Shown: in pieces, positions 1 to 10,699 of the stretch
How positions within the stretch are numbered: position 1 is the first letter of the stretch
Layout of the letters: each line of letters opens with the position of its first letter
Assembly: GCA_030522415.1 (NCBI GenBank)
Contig: CM060108.1
Coordinates: 54,352,452-54,416,451 of the forward strand
Direction: 5' to 3'
Source of the DNA: Channallabes apus
Lineage: Eukaryota > Chordata > Actinopteri > Siluriformes > Clariidae
Length of the DNA stretch: 64,000 bases
Position numbers and translations under genes: made by a program
The notes under the pieces: model-generated
Database searches by the model: none
What the model saw: the letters and a program-made list of their open reading frames with translations, nothing else
What the model was told of the DNA's origin: nothing

Positions 1-1868
1 TTTCCTTGCTTACTGCAGCAGGCGGTTTAGTTTCAGTTTCAGTTCTGTTAGCCTTTGCAATTGCTAGAGCTGTGTCTTGTACTGCGATGTGTAGCGGATG
101 TGGATGTGGCTTTAAGCACGACGGGCATGTAATTTTTCTTGTACAGTCTTTGATTAAATGCCCCTTAACTAAACATCCAAAAACAAAATCCATTCCTTTT
201 TAAGAATTCTACTTTATCTTTGTGTGTCTGATCATTGAATTGGAAGCAATCGTCTAAGATGTGCTCACCATTGCAATATATGCACGGTTTAGTAAAGGCG
301 CTGATAGGTAATGCACTGACATTCTTTGTAATTGTCTTTGTAAAAAAAATGCAAAAGTCTTTGTAATTTTTACCATCCTGTCTGACCTCGGTTGCGAAGC
401 TGACCCTAGCCTTCCCTTCCCTTCTTGGTTTGGGTCCTAGAAGGAGTTTGTTGAGGTGCCTTTTGTCGTCCAGGTCCCCGAATAGTGGGTTTAACATTTC
501 TTTGGCTTGTCGTTCGACGAATTTCACCAGCTCCGCGAACTTGGGTCTTTCCTGGCTGCACTCCTCTTGCTCATATCCGTGGGCAGGTTGAAAAGCAGTT
601 TTGAAACAATGCTCCTCATGTTGGTGGCGTTGTCCAGGTCATCCATGTAGTAGATGCTTGCCATCATGTTGTGACAAGTCACTATAAACACTGAGAAGGC
701 GCTTAAGGACTTTCTATGCTCCAATTTTATCTCTGGCCATTTAATTGCTTTTTGCATCAGCGTGGTTGTGATTGTTTGTTTATTCCCGTAACAGTCTCTT
801 TGCCTTTGAGTACCCAAGATGATCTGGCATAAGCTGACAGCTCTTGACAAGGTCTCTAGGTTCTCCTCTAGTATACAGCGTGATATGGTAATAGGCAGTG
901 GTGGCTCAGTCGGTTGAAGGGTCGGGGGTTCGAACCCCAGCATCGCCAAGTTGCCACTGTTGAGCCCTTGAGCAAGGCCCTTAACTCTAACTGCTCCAGG
1001 GGCACTGCATCATGGCTGACCCTGCGCTCTCACCCCAGTTACGCTGGGATATGCGAAGAAGGAATTTCACTGTGCTGTAATGTATATGTGACAAATAAAG
1101 GCTAAACTTCAGCTAACTAACTTCATAGAAGAGCTTATCCGCTTCTCTGTCGGCCTTGCTTTCAACAGCGTGTTTAAAGGCTCTCATGAAGGATACAAAC
1201 TCGAGAGGATCTCCATGAAACAAAGGAACGTCGGGCTGAGGCAAAGAGGATTGCCTTTGACTCCTCGTGAACATTTCTGTAAAGTCTGCCTGACGTTGCG
1301 CTTGGTCACGTGCCGTGACGTGATCAGGGCCTCGATATGGGTATTCATTGTCCTGGGTGAGACTTTCTCTTATGGCAGATGGGTCTCTCCAGGTGCTTGT
1401 TATTTGTTGGGTTGCACCTTGATATGTCGGCATTTGGTAATGTGCTGCGTCGAAGCTCTGTGGATCTTCAATGTCTTGGGCGGAACATTTATTTAGAGCA
1501 CCTGCCATTGTGGGTCTGACACTGGTGGGCGCGCTTAAATAGGGTGCCTCGAGATGTAGTGGCAGTCTGTGGTATTCCGTGGACGTACTGTGCTCGTAAA
1601 GTTCATGATGTTCAGATTTGGGAAAGTGCCAGCTGCTCGTTTCGATGATTGAGTTCTCTCTTGGCAGCTGTCGTCGGCTGTCATATTCTGAGTCGGGGCA
1701 GTACAAGATGCTCCGCTCCATGACTGCGCTGGTTCTTACGAGCTGCCATCGGTTGTTGTATCCTGGGTTGGGAAAATGCACGCTGCTTGATTCAATCACT
1801 GCGCTCTTTCGTGCTGAACATTGTTGAATAAGATACTGGACACTGTAGGAGAAAAAAAGGAGAATCAT
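1..1868 (-). pseudogene. BEL/Pao gag remnant (Pao-1), cut by a SINE and by the window edge
   Basis: Minus-strand gag-like coding sequence in three broken pieces, about 1868-1113, 890-524 and 527-1. The first piece carries the block PLFHGDPLEFVSFMRAFKHA, which aligns with the Pao-B gag at 31.9 kb (VFHGDPLEF..FMKAFKH). The next piece contains TLMQKAIKWPEIK, matching TLMQKVANWPEIK of Pao-B. The third ends with a CX2CX3HX4C zinc knuckle (CIYC..H....C) that binds RNA in this family. Both copies share the order of blocks, so this is a second, diverged Pao copy. Stops, frameshifts and a SINE at about 897-1105 inactivate it. Homology to Pao-B continues to base 1, so protease and pol, if present, lie beyond the window. 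Nothing suggests a host gene. Confidence 0.85.
897..1105 (+). repeat. tRNA-derived SINE inside Pao-1 gag
   Basis: The head carries a pol III A-box-like sequence (GTGGCTCAGTCGGT) and a perfect B box (GGTTCGAACCC). The body reads ccaagttgccactgttgagc, shared with the SINEs at 3.55 and 35.15 kb. The 3' end (tttcactgtgctgtaatg... then acaaataaag) differs from the other two SINEs and resembles a Rex1-type LINE tail. The two boxes are unusually close, so a short internal deletion in the tRNA-like part is likely. It interrupts the gag frame between the blocks DKLFY and LMQK. No clear target duplication was found. Confidence 0.8.
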
Positions 1869-2607
1869 TCAAATAAAATCATATTCATCACCTGAACACA
1901 ATACTTTTACACAAAACTTTTTTAAAATACACTCATATAAATTTGTAAAATATGAATTAACATGAGCAATTATGAATTATGTGCATTATAAATCAGAATA
2001 GTTGTGAAATCTTTGCACCTGTTCTACAGTCTAACATATAGTAAAGGGCACATAAAGGTGGCTTTGCTAATGATTGCGCTCAGTTCCTGTTCTCCTTGTT
2101 TGTTTTGTCCGTCAAAACCTTGTGTTTGGAGGCGAAATCCATTTTGGAGCTCCAGGACAGTGTAGGAGAAAAAAAAAGGAGAATAATTCAAATGAAAACA
2201 TATTCATCATCTGAACACAATATATCTTTGGAAAAAACAACATAAAAAAGAAATAAATATATAATACTAAAATAAGTAAATTTAAGAAAGAAGTTGTTTT
2301 TTTTTGGACCAATATGACAGCCAAAAACAAAAATCTAAAGCTAGAATATATATGTTTTGCTTTAGATACCAGCTGCCATTTCCATTTCAAATAGCACTGT
2401 AAATAGTAAGCTCTGAAGACTTTCTAAATAAAACACATTTTTCCCTTGAGGTTTAAGAACTAGGCTACTTCACAATTATACCAATTTTGTATCAATGAAA
2501 AAAAATGCATGGATAAGTCATAGAATTAGCATATTCATCATATCTGGTAACTTTAATATTTTTTTTTAACAACACTCATATAAATTTGTGAAATATGAAT
2601 TAACCGT
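1836..2607. repeat. Broken direct repeat in AT-rich DNA
   Basis: About 75 bp at 1836-1912 (ggacactgtaggagaaaa and following) recurs at 2152-2224. The next part of the first copy (actcatataaatttgtaaaa, 1930-1949) recurs only at about 2574-2607. The second copy is therefore split by roughly 350 bp of AT-rich DNA. No coding content. The family is not recognised. Confidence 0.6.
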
Positions 2608-2938
2608 GCGATGAATCCCTACCAAAATTCCTAGCATGGCAGTCCTGATCGAGCCGCATGAAACAGTGTAACATAAATGGAGATTGTCTCAAAGCTTTGT
2701 GGTGTGGAACGGTCCAAACTTTTTTGTCGAAGAATAATAAGTGTCCCTATGCAATTGCATAGGCACACTTATTAATATTATTATTATTATTATTATTATT
2801 ATTAAGAAGAAGAAGAAGAAGAAACCCAGACTAATTTAGAAAAATTAGCTTTTGGGGAATTTTGGGAAAACCGTACGACTAATCCATACCAAAATTCATT
2901 CCATAGCAGTCCCGATCAAGCCACATGAAATGGTGTAG
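2600..2938. repeat. Diverged direct repeats flanking an (ATT)n-(AAG)n microsatellite
   Basis: Two copies of a 70-bp unit lie at about 2600-2670 and 2868-2937; both contain taccaaaattc, then agcagtcc, then a conserved cacatgaaa/gcatgaaa block ending in gtgta. Between them is a compound microsatellite, (ATT)n at about 2771-2803 running into (AAG)n to 2823. Nothing coding. Confidence 0.6.
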
Positions 2939-3050
2939 TAGCAGCTAAAAATAGTAACGAATTCTACTCACCTCAGGTAGCAGTTAAAAATATGAACCAA
3001 TGCTACTCACCTCAGGTAGCAGTTAAAAATATACACTAATTGTCCTCAGG
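2938..3050. repeat. 39-bp minisatellite, about three units
   Basis: Units of about 39 bp begin gtagcagttaaaaatat and end actcacctcag. The same unit forms the longer array at 9.39-9.64 kb. Confidence 0.8.
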
Positions 3051-3234
3051 AATGTAGCCAGATACAGGGCAGATTTCCTGATGCTGAGACGCTGCTTTTT
3101 TCCGAGCTCCGTCAGACTGACCAATTTTTCAACTTTTTCGTCCCCTTACGAAGAGTGAACATAAAACAGAAAAGCATTTTATACTATCTTAGAATATATT
3201 TACTCGAAACGCGTGTTATATCATTAAGTTTTAA

Positions 3235-3520
3235 TTGTTTTGCAGCACACCGCTTTTAGCCGGCATTAGCATCGCTAGCCCGTTAGCCCGGCTATCACAA
3301 GTTTGTTTACGCCGATTATTTCCGTTTTTAGACACCATGTCGGTTGTGTCTCTGCCTCTGATTGCAGGTGAGGATACATTGGAGCTGCAATCGGTGGATT
3401 TGGAGCTCGAGGTCATGGAGAAGCAGATCCGCGATCTACAGGTGAAGCTGGCCCTGCTACAGCAGTAGAAAGCCACGCTGGAATCGTCACGGACCGACGC
3501 TCACCTGTCCCAGGTAAATT
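3235..3520 (+). pseudogene. Possible LINE ORF1 fragment (charged coiled-coil piece)
   Basis: A short reading frame from an ATG near 3337 encodes a Glu/Leu-rich, probably coiled-coil peptide (LELEVMEKQIRDLQVKLALL) that stops at 3468. The same frame would continue through a further charged stretch past that TAG. The pattern resembles the start of ORF1 in some fish CR1/L2-type LINEs. No reverse transcriptase is attached, because a SINE and then L2-A follow directly. This assignment rests on composition and memory of similar peptides, so it is weak. Confidence 0.3.
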
Positions 3521-3550
3521 CTCAGTGTGAGAATTCTCCTACAACCTCAA

Positions 3551-3737
3551 TCAGTGGTTAAGGTATTGGACTACGGTTCAGAAGATCCCAGGTTCAAACC
3601 CCACAACCACCAAGTTGCCACTGTTGGGCTCTTGAGCAAGACCCTTAACCCTCAACTGCTCAGATGTGTAATGAGATAAAAAAAAATGTAAGTCGCTCTG
3701 GATAAGAGCGTCTGCCAAATGCCTAAATGTAAATGTA
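3551..3737 (+). repeat. tRNA-derived SINE, common teleost type
   Basis: The tRNA-like head is truncated at its start (tcagtggttaaggtattgg). It carries a B-box-like ggttcaaacccc, then the body (ccaagttgccactgttgggc) and the well-known fish SINE tail with the core gtcgctctggataagagcg followed by tctgccaaatgcctaaatg. It matches the SINE at 35154-35356 closely. It abuts the 5' end of L2-A copy 1. Confidence 0.85.
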
Positions 3738-5179
3738 TCGTTGCCGCGAAAGTTTCGCGTTTGTATCAGCGTTTAAATTACATATCTTTTTCATTTATAC
3801 AATAATAATATTAATAGAAACTAGCTTTTACATCTTCATACTATTCGGCTTCGCCTTTTTTCTGCGATTTGTGGAGAACGCGCGAGTTTCCTCGTCTAAG
3901 AACAACAAACGGAATCAGTTGCAAACAACTAAACTCCGATACAGAGGTACGTTATCATGTCTACCATTCAACTCGTTCAGTGTGTAGAGTGCAGGATGTT
4001 TAGACATTCTTCCTCCGTCATTAGTGATAATTATATTTGTGATAGGTGTGTGTTAGTGAGCACTCTGATGGAGAAGATATCAGTCTTAGAGGAGCGCATC
4101 CAGACTTTAGAAAGGGTTAGAGAGTGTGGGAGCAGCGTTATTGCCATAGCGGACAGTCTGGGTGCCGCAGCCGGAGATAATCAGCCCCCGACTCCGGCAT
4201 TAGAGCCCTCACAGCAGGGCGAGTGGGTGACGACTTGGCGGCATACTCGTTCAGCCAAAGTTAACGCTAAGGCTAGCCCACCGGAGCACACCTCTTCTGC
4301 GCTTCACATGTCCAACAGGTTTGCTCCCCTCAGTGATGCACCCGCTGAGAAACCTGAAAGAGATTAGCTAGACCTTTAGGGACGGCAGTGGTTAGGTGTT
4401 TCCCGGGAGCCAGAGCACCGGACATAGCAGGTAATCTTAGGGCTCTAGGACAGCACAGGTTCTCTAAGATAGTGGTACATGCTGGAGCTAATGATATACG
4501 CCTTCGTCAGTCAGAGGTTAGTAAGAATAACTTTACAGAGGTGTTTAAATTAGCGAAGGCGATGTCCGATGAAGTAGTATGCTCTGATCCCATCCCAATG
4601 AGACATGGCGACATAGCTGACAGCAGGTTACGGTCGCTGAACCGCTGGATGTCCAGGTGGTGCTCCGAAAATAATGTGGGCTACATAGACAATTGGAAGA
4701 CCTTTGAGGGCAAAGCTGGCCTGTTAGGGCGGGACAGTGTCCATCCCACTCGGGAAGGTGCTGCTCTCATTTCTTGTAGTATAGCTCATAGTCTCAGTAG
4801 AGGTCTAGTTAATCAGTGACAATCCAGAGCCCAGGCCAGGGAGCAGACAGACAGGCTAAACCAACCGTCAGCTAGCTGCATAGAGTCGTCACTCAGGGTT
4901 CACCTTATTGACACTGTGTCTGTTCCCCGATCTAAGCAAAAATGCAGAAAGACTCAAAGTCTGTTTCAATAATTTAATTAACATAAAGACCACAAACCCG
5001 GATCATATTGAATGTGCAGCCGGCACCTCTGATCTGAAGCTAGGACTGTTAAATATTAGATCTCTCGCATCAAAAGCGGTTATTGTTAATGAAATTATCA
5101 CAGATCAGGCGTTTGATATACTCTGTTTAACTGAAACATGGGTTAAACAGGACGAGTATGTAGCTCTAAATGAAGCTAG
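3738..5179 (+). mobile_element. L2-A copy 1: 5' UTR, ORF1 and start of ORF2
   Basis: The sequence aligns with the full-length L2-A at 47299-52401. The 5' UTR (about 3738-3956) is longer than in that copy because of extra AT-rich sequence. ORF1 starts at ATG 3957. A deletion of about 40 bp near 4364 removes the segment holding the esterase GDS motif and shifts the frame. The rest of the esterase, with GAND and VHPT, reads on in another frame to the TGA at 4817-4819. The ORF2 start follows, with a further 2-bp deletion near 4955, and reaches the TETW endonuclease motif. The element is cut at 5179 (EAS) where Tc1-like DNA begins. Confidence 0.9.
3957..4819 (+). pseudogene. L2-A ORF1, esterase type, broken (copy 1)
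   Basis: The N-terminal part (3957-4367) has paired cysteines, CVEC and CDRC about 18 residues apart, which form a zinc-binding motif seen in CR1/L2 ORF1 proteins. A leucine-zipper-like stretch follows (ISVLEERIQTLERV). The C-terminal part (4388-4819) is the SGNH-hydrolase fold, with GAND and a terminal D..HPT catalytic region. The oxyanion/nucleophile block GDS is deleted, so this copy could not be an active esterase. The stop is TGA followed by CAA TCC, as in the other two copies that cover the junction. Confidence 0.85.
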
Positions 5180-5762
5180 TCTTGGCGCTTTGATGTCTTT
5201 CTTGGTCTACCAGTACGCTTCCCTTTTACAACCTTTCCATTTGATTTGTACTTGGTCCAGATTTTAGACACAGCTGACTGGGAACAACCAACATCTTTTG
5301 CAACATTCCATGAAGATTTACCTTCTTCAAGAAGATTGATAATCCTCTCCTTTGTTTCAACTGACATCTCTCGTGTTGGAGCTATGAGTTATGTCAATCA
5401 TCTTGGTTCAACACATCCCTAATGTGTGGAAGCACTCTTTTTTAACTGTAGACTAATTAGCAGTTGTAATCAGATACAGGTATTTGTTTTAGAATTGCAA
5501 AGTGCATGGTGATTCCATATTTTTTCCTCAGATTTGTGTGATTCATATTTTTTTCCTCTGTTTGAGTTGTCAAAACAGTTGTCATTGACTATAGTTATCT
5601 TTCTTTGTTTTTTTTTTTAAGTGTTTTATACAGCCAGAAGTTTGGATTGTTGAGTGAAAATAGTTTTGTGACATGTATGTGCTTGTTTTTTTTCTACACA
5701 ATTAAACATTTGAATGAACATCTTCTGAGAGGGGTGATTCCATAATTTTTGCCAGGGGTTGT
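5180..5762 (-). mobile_element. Tc1-like transposon fragment, 5' end and N-terminal transposase
   Basis: Minus-strand ORF 5176-5367 starts MSVETKERIINLLEEGK and contains the paired-type helix-turn-helix of Tc1 transposases (AVSKIWTKY) followed by the GRPRKT AT-hook-like motif. The catalytic DDE half is missing, because the copy joins L2-A copy 1 at 5180. The outer end near 5762 (ccaggggttgta) looks like a Tc1 terminus next to a TA target, and internal sequence mentions the same ends (gattccataatttttgcc). Confidence 0.75.
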
Positions 5763-5905
5763 ATAGCTGAACTGTTGTATATACACACTGTGTAAATGCA
5801 GATAATTTCCTGCTATCTGTTTCACCCAGATGAGGATGGGTTCCCTGTTGAGTCTGGTTCCTCTCAAGGTTTCTTCCTATTGACATCTCAGGGAGTTTTT
5901 CATTA
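5763..5905 (+). repeat. L2-A-like 3' UTR fragment
   Basis: It contains aaatgcagataatttcctgc and the block cacccagatgaggatgggtt, then cctctcaaggtttcttcct. These match the 3' UTRs of L2-A (for example 19480-19580) and L2-B (9095-9170). No coding sequence. Confidence 0.8.
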
Positions 5906-6099
5906 TATCTAGGTCACATCCCTAAACCTTTCAAGTTAATTCTTAAAAAATCTAATTTGAATGCGAATGAAATAACAAATTACAGACCGATTTCAAACCT
6001 TCCGTTCATATAAAAAATATTAGAAAAAGTAGTATCAGCGCAAATACTGTATGCACATTCTTGCAGGATAACAAGATCCTCGAAGAATTTCAGTCAGGT

Positions 6100-6826
6100 T
6101 GTAACGCTTGGATTATTATTAAACCTTTGGTTACAAAAATACAGATTCGGGAATCTAGGTATGAGCTGGTAAACACCACTTCCGGTATTGCGCAACCGCG
6201 GCGGGACAATAATAGACGCAACACAAGAGCAAGTAGTGAAATAAACCAAAGTGTATTATACAAAAACACACCAACAACCAAACAAACACGGTGCACCGAA
6301 ACCAATATATACAAATATAATACAGATATAAACAAAGTGTATGGTGTATGCAGGGGTGTGTGTGTGTATGAGTGGAAGTCCAGAGTGTATTGTATTGCGG
6401 GTATGGAAAGATGAATTGGAGAGATTAATCTCGGCCTCACCAGGATAGATGTCAACACTGGGAGCACGAGTAACGGAACGAGAGGTGAAAAGTGAGTGTC
6501 CAACGAGATAAATCCAAACAACGATCATCCGTGTGGAAGTAACAAACAAACTCTCTCTCTCTCTCTATCAAAACAGCGCGCTGGGGTAATCTCTCCGTGC
6601 CGGCTTCCTTGCCGGTTCCGGCTTCATGCCGGGTCACGTGATCAGTTCGCATCCGGGTCCCTCGCGTCGCGATCGCGCATGCGCGTGGGAGCTTGCCCGG
6701 TGACCAACACTGTCAAAGGGGAAAATATAAAACCATTCGGGCACATCTTAGGCTACAGGTGAGCAGCATTAGCTCTTCAATTATTTGCCTGTATATAAAA
6801 ATGTCCCTTTATGTGGCCCCGCTACA
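6100..6826 (+). mobile_element. Solo LTR 1, TG...CA, 4-bp target duplication
   Basis: A 727-bp sequence begins tgtaacgcttgg and ends gctaca, so it has TG...CA ends. It is flanked by AGGT at 6096-6099 and 6827-6830. Removing it joins cagtc to the L2-B sequence aggtttcaggcc, as expected for an uninterrupted LINE. It shares most of its sequence with the LTR at 7077-7777. No internal domain is present, so this is a solo LTR left by recombination. The parent family (gypsy-like or ERV-like) cannot be named. Confidence 0.88.
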
Positions 6827-7076
6827 AGGTTTCAGGCCCCATCAAAGCACAGAAACTACACTAGTTAAGATTGCAAACGACTTGTTTTTACCTTCAGACC
6901 AAGGCTCCATCTCAATACTGGTCATACTCGATCTTAGTGCTGCATTCGACACTGTAGATTATAATATTTTCATAGATCACTTACAAAATCACATGGGGAT
7001 TCAGGGACAGGCATTAAAATGGTTTAGATACCTGTCTGATTGATACCATTTTGTGGATCTGAATAGAGAACCGTCT

Positions 7077-7777
7077 TGTAACGCTTGGATTTAATTAACC
7101 GCTTGGTCACAAAAAAACGGATCAGGAATCTAAATATGGGCTGTTAAACGCTACTTCCGGTATTGCGCAACCACGGCAGAACAATATACGACGCGACACA
7201 AAAACAATTACCAAACTAATCCAAAGTGTATTATACAAGACAGACAAATAAACCAACAAACAAGGTGCACCACAAACCAATATATACAAAATATATACAA
7301 CTATAAATAATGTGCGGGTGATGTATGCGGGTGTTTGAGTGAGTGTATGATAGTCCAGAGTCTGAAAAAACGGCAATTGGGGTGAAATGGTGAGTTGGAG
7401 AGATGGTTCGATCTCACCAGAAAACGATGGTAGGTCCGGGAGATCGAGAAACGGAATGAGCTGGGTACTGAATGAAATTATCGGTATATAATCCACAAGC
7501 AGTCGCTCAGCTTCAAAAAACATGCAGCGCGCTGTCATCATCTCTCCGTGCCGACTTCTACGCCGGTTCCGGCTTTATGCCGGACCATGTGACCCACGTC
7601 ACTTCCGGGTTCCCTTGCGTTGCGATCGCGCATGCGCGTGGGAACTTGCCCGGTGACCAACACTGTCAAAGGGGAAAACAAACTGCTAGGGCACATCTTT
7701 GGCCACAGGTGAGCAGCATTAGCTCTTCAACCAATTACCTGTGATTGAAAATGTCCATTTTGTGTGGCTGCGCTGCA
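7077..7777 (+). mobile_element. Solo LTR 2, same family as solo LTR 1
   Basis: A 701-bp sequence begins tgtaacgcttgg and ends gctgca. It is flanked by GTCT at 7073-7076 and 7778-7781. The empty site is visible in the L2-B fragment at 11.88 kb (gagaaccgtctggtgtaatg). Shared blocks with LTR 1 include acttccggtattgcgcaacc and gcgcatgcgcgtggga. Internal differences show the two copies are not recent twins. Confidence 0.88.
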
Positions 7778-9385
7778 GTCTGGTGTAATGCCAGTGAAAT
7801 ATGGGGTCCCACAAAGGTCAGTTTTAGGACCACTGCTGTTCTCAATAAACATGCTTCCCTTGGGTAACATCATTAGAAGACATGAGATTAGTTTCCATTG
7901 TTATGCTGATGATACCCAATTATATATCTCAACAAAACCAGACGAAATACCTAAGTTGTCTATATTAACTGAGTGTGTCCAGGACATAATAGATTGGATT
8001 ACCAATAACTTTCTTTTATTAAATTCAGATAAGACAGAGATATTACTCATCGGCCCAAAAACCAGCACACAACAGCTTTCACAATTCAGCCTGCATTTAG
8101 AAGGATGTATTGTTACTACCAGCTCAGCAGTAAAAGACCTGGGCATAATATTAGACACACATTTCAAATATCACAAAAACAGCCTTTTTCCATCTTAGAA
8201 ATATTGCCAAACTTAGGAGCATCTTATCCGTATCCGATGCAGAAAAGTTCGTTCATGCATTCATGACCTCCAGACTGGACTTTTGTAATGCATTACTAGG
8301 TGGTTGTCCTGCATCCTCAATAAACAAGCTTCAGTTAGTCCAAAATGCAGCCGCCAGGGTTCTCACTAGATCCAGAAAATATGATCATATAACCCCAATA
8401 TTATCATCCCTGCACTGGCTACCTTTTCAGCTTAGAATTTATTACAAATTAGTATTACTTACATACAAGGCCTTGTGGTTTAGCTCCCACATACCTAACC
8501 AGTCTACTGATACGCTACAATCCACCACGCCTTAAGATCACAAAACCCCGGACTTCTGGTAGTTCCGAGAATTTCAAAATCTACAAAAAGGGGCGGGGCA
8601 TTTTCATATTTAGCTCCAAAGCTTTGGAATAGCCCTCCAGACAGTGTTCGGCGAGCAGACACGGTTTCCCAGTTCAAAAGTAGACTCAATACGCATCTCT
8701 TTAATCTGGCATACACGTAACTCATCCCAGAACCTCATACTCCAGTACCTATCCTGAATGGGAACTATGCTAATTCTCCCCATCTGTTCTGTATTTTTCT
8801 ACCCATCCCGAGGCATCGGGAGATTTTGCCAGCTTCAGTAGACAAAGGCCGACCCTGCAAGTTTCCTGAGGCATCCAGAGAAGGACCAGCTCCAGCTGGA
8901 TTCAGCCTTATGAATCCTCTGAGCTACACATGCTGCTCCTGTGCTTCCAGTGGTCCAGACCTCATCTGCCCTGTGCACCTACTGACTCGTCCCTGTTCTG
9001 ACCTGGACTTCATATTAATTTAAAGAACTTCTGTTATATTGAACTTTCACCTGAACCCCACACATGATGATATATCATTTCTATCTGTTATCACCCAGAT
9101 GAGGATGGGTTCCCTGTTGAGTCTGGTTCCTCTCAAGGTTTCTTCCTATTGACATCTCAGGGAGTTTTTTCCATGCCACCATCACCGTCACCCTTGGCTT
9201 GCTCATCAGAGACATTTCATTCATCATTCATTCATCTCATTATTATCTAGACACATTTTTCTCACTCATACACACTTCCAATTATTTTCATTTCTAAAAA
9301 AAAATATTTCATTTTTGTCAAGCTGCTTTGATACAATGATCATTGTTAAAAGCGCTATATAAATAAAATTGAATTGAATTGAATT

Positions 9386-9640
9386 AATTCTACTCATCTA
9401 GCAGCTAAAATAGTAATTAATGCTACTCACCTCAGACAGCAGTTAAAAATATGAACTAATGCTACGCACCTCAGGGAGCAGCTAAAAATAGTAATTAATT
9501 CTATTCACCTCAGGTAGCAGTTAAAAATAGTAATTAATTCTATTCACCTCAGGTAGCAGCTAAAAATAAGAATTAATGCTACTAACCTCAGTCAGCAGTT
9601 AAAAATAGTAACTAATGCTATTCACCTCAGGAGAATTCTG
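9386..9640. repeat. 39-bp minisatellite array
   Basis: Tandem units of 39 bp, for example aggtagcag at 9512 and again at 9551. Consensus parts are cagcagttaaaaatagtaat and aattctattcacctcagg. The array begins directly at the (attga)n tail of L2-B. It is the same unit as at 2938-3050. Confidence 0.85.
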
Positions 9641-9985
9641 GAAAGTACAGACTTCTGGGCAGGTTCACACTATTGCTCAGCCAATCAGAAGTGCAGGTGC
9701 AGGCCGTCTCCGGGCAGTGTCACAATATTGCTGAGGCAATCAGAAGCACAAAAACTTGAGGTACACAACCAATGCAGTCGTATTTTTTTGTCTTTTGTTG
9801 ATATATGGGAATTTTAATTTTTAAAATTTAGTCTTTACATGCAGCAGGTAAAAATATTAACCAATGTTACTCACCTCAGGAGAATTCTGGAAAGTGCAGG
9901 CCATCTCCAGGCTGTGTCACAATAATATTGCTCAGTGCAAACTTCAGTTTCACAACCAATACTGACGCAGCCTTTCTCTTTTATT
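9625..9985. repeat. Imperfect direct repeat next to the minisatellite
   Basis: Two copies of a roughly 120-150-bp unit occur at about 9628-9775 and 9877-9975. Both start with caggagaattctggaaagt, continue gccgtctcc/gccatctcc, then cacaatattgct..., and end cacaaccaat. They are separated by AT-rich DNA and one more partial minisatellite unit at 9843-9880. Nothing coding from 9.4 to 10.1 kb. Confidence 0.65.
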
Positions 9986-10121
9986 GATAATTGGTAAGGG
10001 TGCTCTAAATGGTTGCTAGGGGCGTGGCTTATTAGCATCATGATAAACGCAAAAGACAGTAAAGTGCTGAGTTTTAAACTCTAAGTGAGAAAGAGAGAGA
10101 CTGTTTATCAATAAACAGCTG

Positions 10122-10580
10122 TGTAAGAGCCATATCGTATTTGTTATACGTTTGTTGTTGTCTTTATTTTATTTATTTTATCTTATTCTATTCATTAGCT
10201 AAGCACTAAGGATTCTATTTGTCATTTAAGCATTCACTGTTATGTTTGTTAGTTAAGCATCCATTTTGACAATCGTAGTGTTATACGAATCTGTATGACT
10301 ACTGCATTGTAAAATAGTTCAGTTTTGATGCGGAAGTTTCTGAGCACACAAGCTTTTGACCGTAAGCTAACCGTAATCAGATAGATATAACAAATGTGTT
10401 GTTGTTATAACCATGAGGTAATCCTAAACCATCTTGATACAGCAACTGGTGTTGTAACCACAGTGGATTTACTCAAGACGACTGTATGAAGTGTTGATTC
10501 TTTGATGCTGGAAAATAAAATACGAGAGACAAAGAACTCAATGGACTTCATGTCGTAAGTAACGAACCTCAACCAAACGG
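10122..10580 (+). mobile_element. Pao-B-type solo LTR, diverged
   Basis: It begins tgtaagagccatatcgta, the same start as the Pao-B LTRs at 30116 and 62588. Further shared blocks are catccattttgacaatcg, cacaagcttttgaccgtaag, the hairpin-forming acagcaactggtg..., gactgtatgaagtgttgatt and ctttgatgctg. The 3' end is not clear, since similarity fades near 10560-10580. No gag or pol is attached. Confidence 0.8.
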
Positions 10581-10699
10581 GCCAACGGTTTTTCTCTCTC
10601 TTGAGCTGTGGAATTGTAGGTAATCATCTCCGCTGCTGGGTCTTAGTGCTCGTCTCTTACTGGTATAATCAACATCCGTGCTCTTGTATACTGTTTAGT

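Larger units (their letters stand above)
5906..9385 (+). mobile_element. L2-B LINE copy, RT to 3' tail, carrying two solo LTRs
   Basis: This is a diverged sister of L2-A. Decayed RT sequence is found in three blocks: 5906-6099 ([10 protein letters not shown]), 6827-7076 ([20 protein letters not shown]) and 7778 onward ([12 protein letters not shown], then [11 protein letters not shown]). The C-terminal block (LDFCNALLGGC, LHWLP) reaches about 8720. A 3' UTR follows, ending in gcgctatataaataaaat and (attga)n at about 9365-9385. Stops and frameshifts show it is dead. Removing the two LTR insertions restores co-linearity with the L2-B piece at 11.8 kb. Confidence 0.88.

Noticed and set aside
897..960. 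tRNA gene suggested by A and B boxes
   Set aside because: No cloverleaf can be completed. The same head occurs at 3551 and 35154, each time joined to a SINE body and tail.
9386..9640. Regular 39-bp repeats looking like a CRISPR array
   Set aside because: The units have no unique spacers, the genome is eukaryotic, and the pattern is a degenerate minisatellite.
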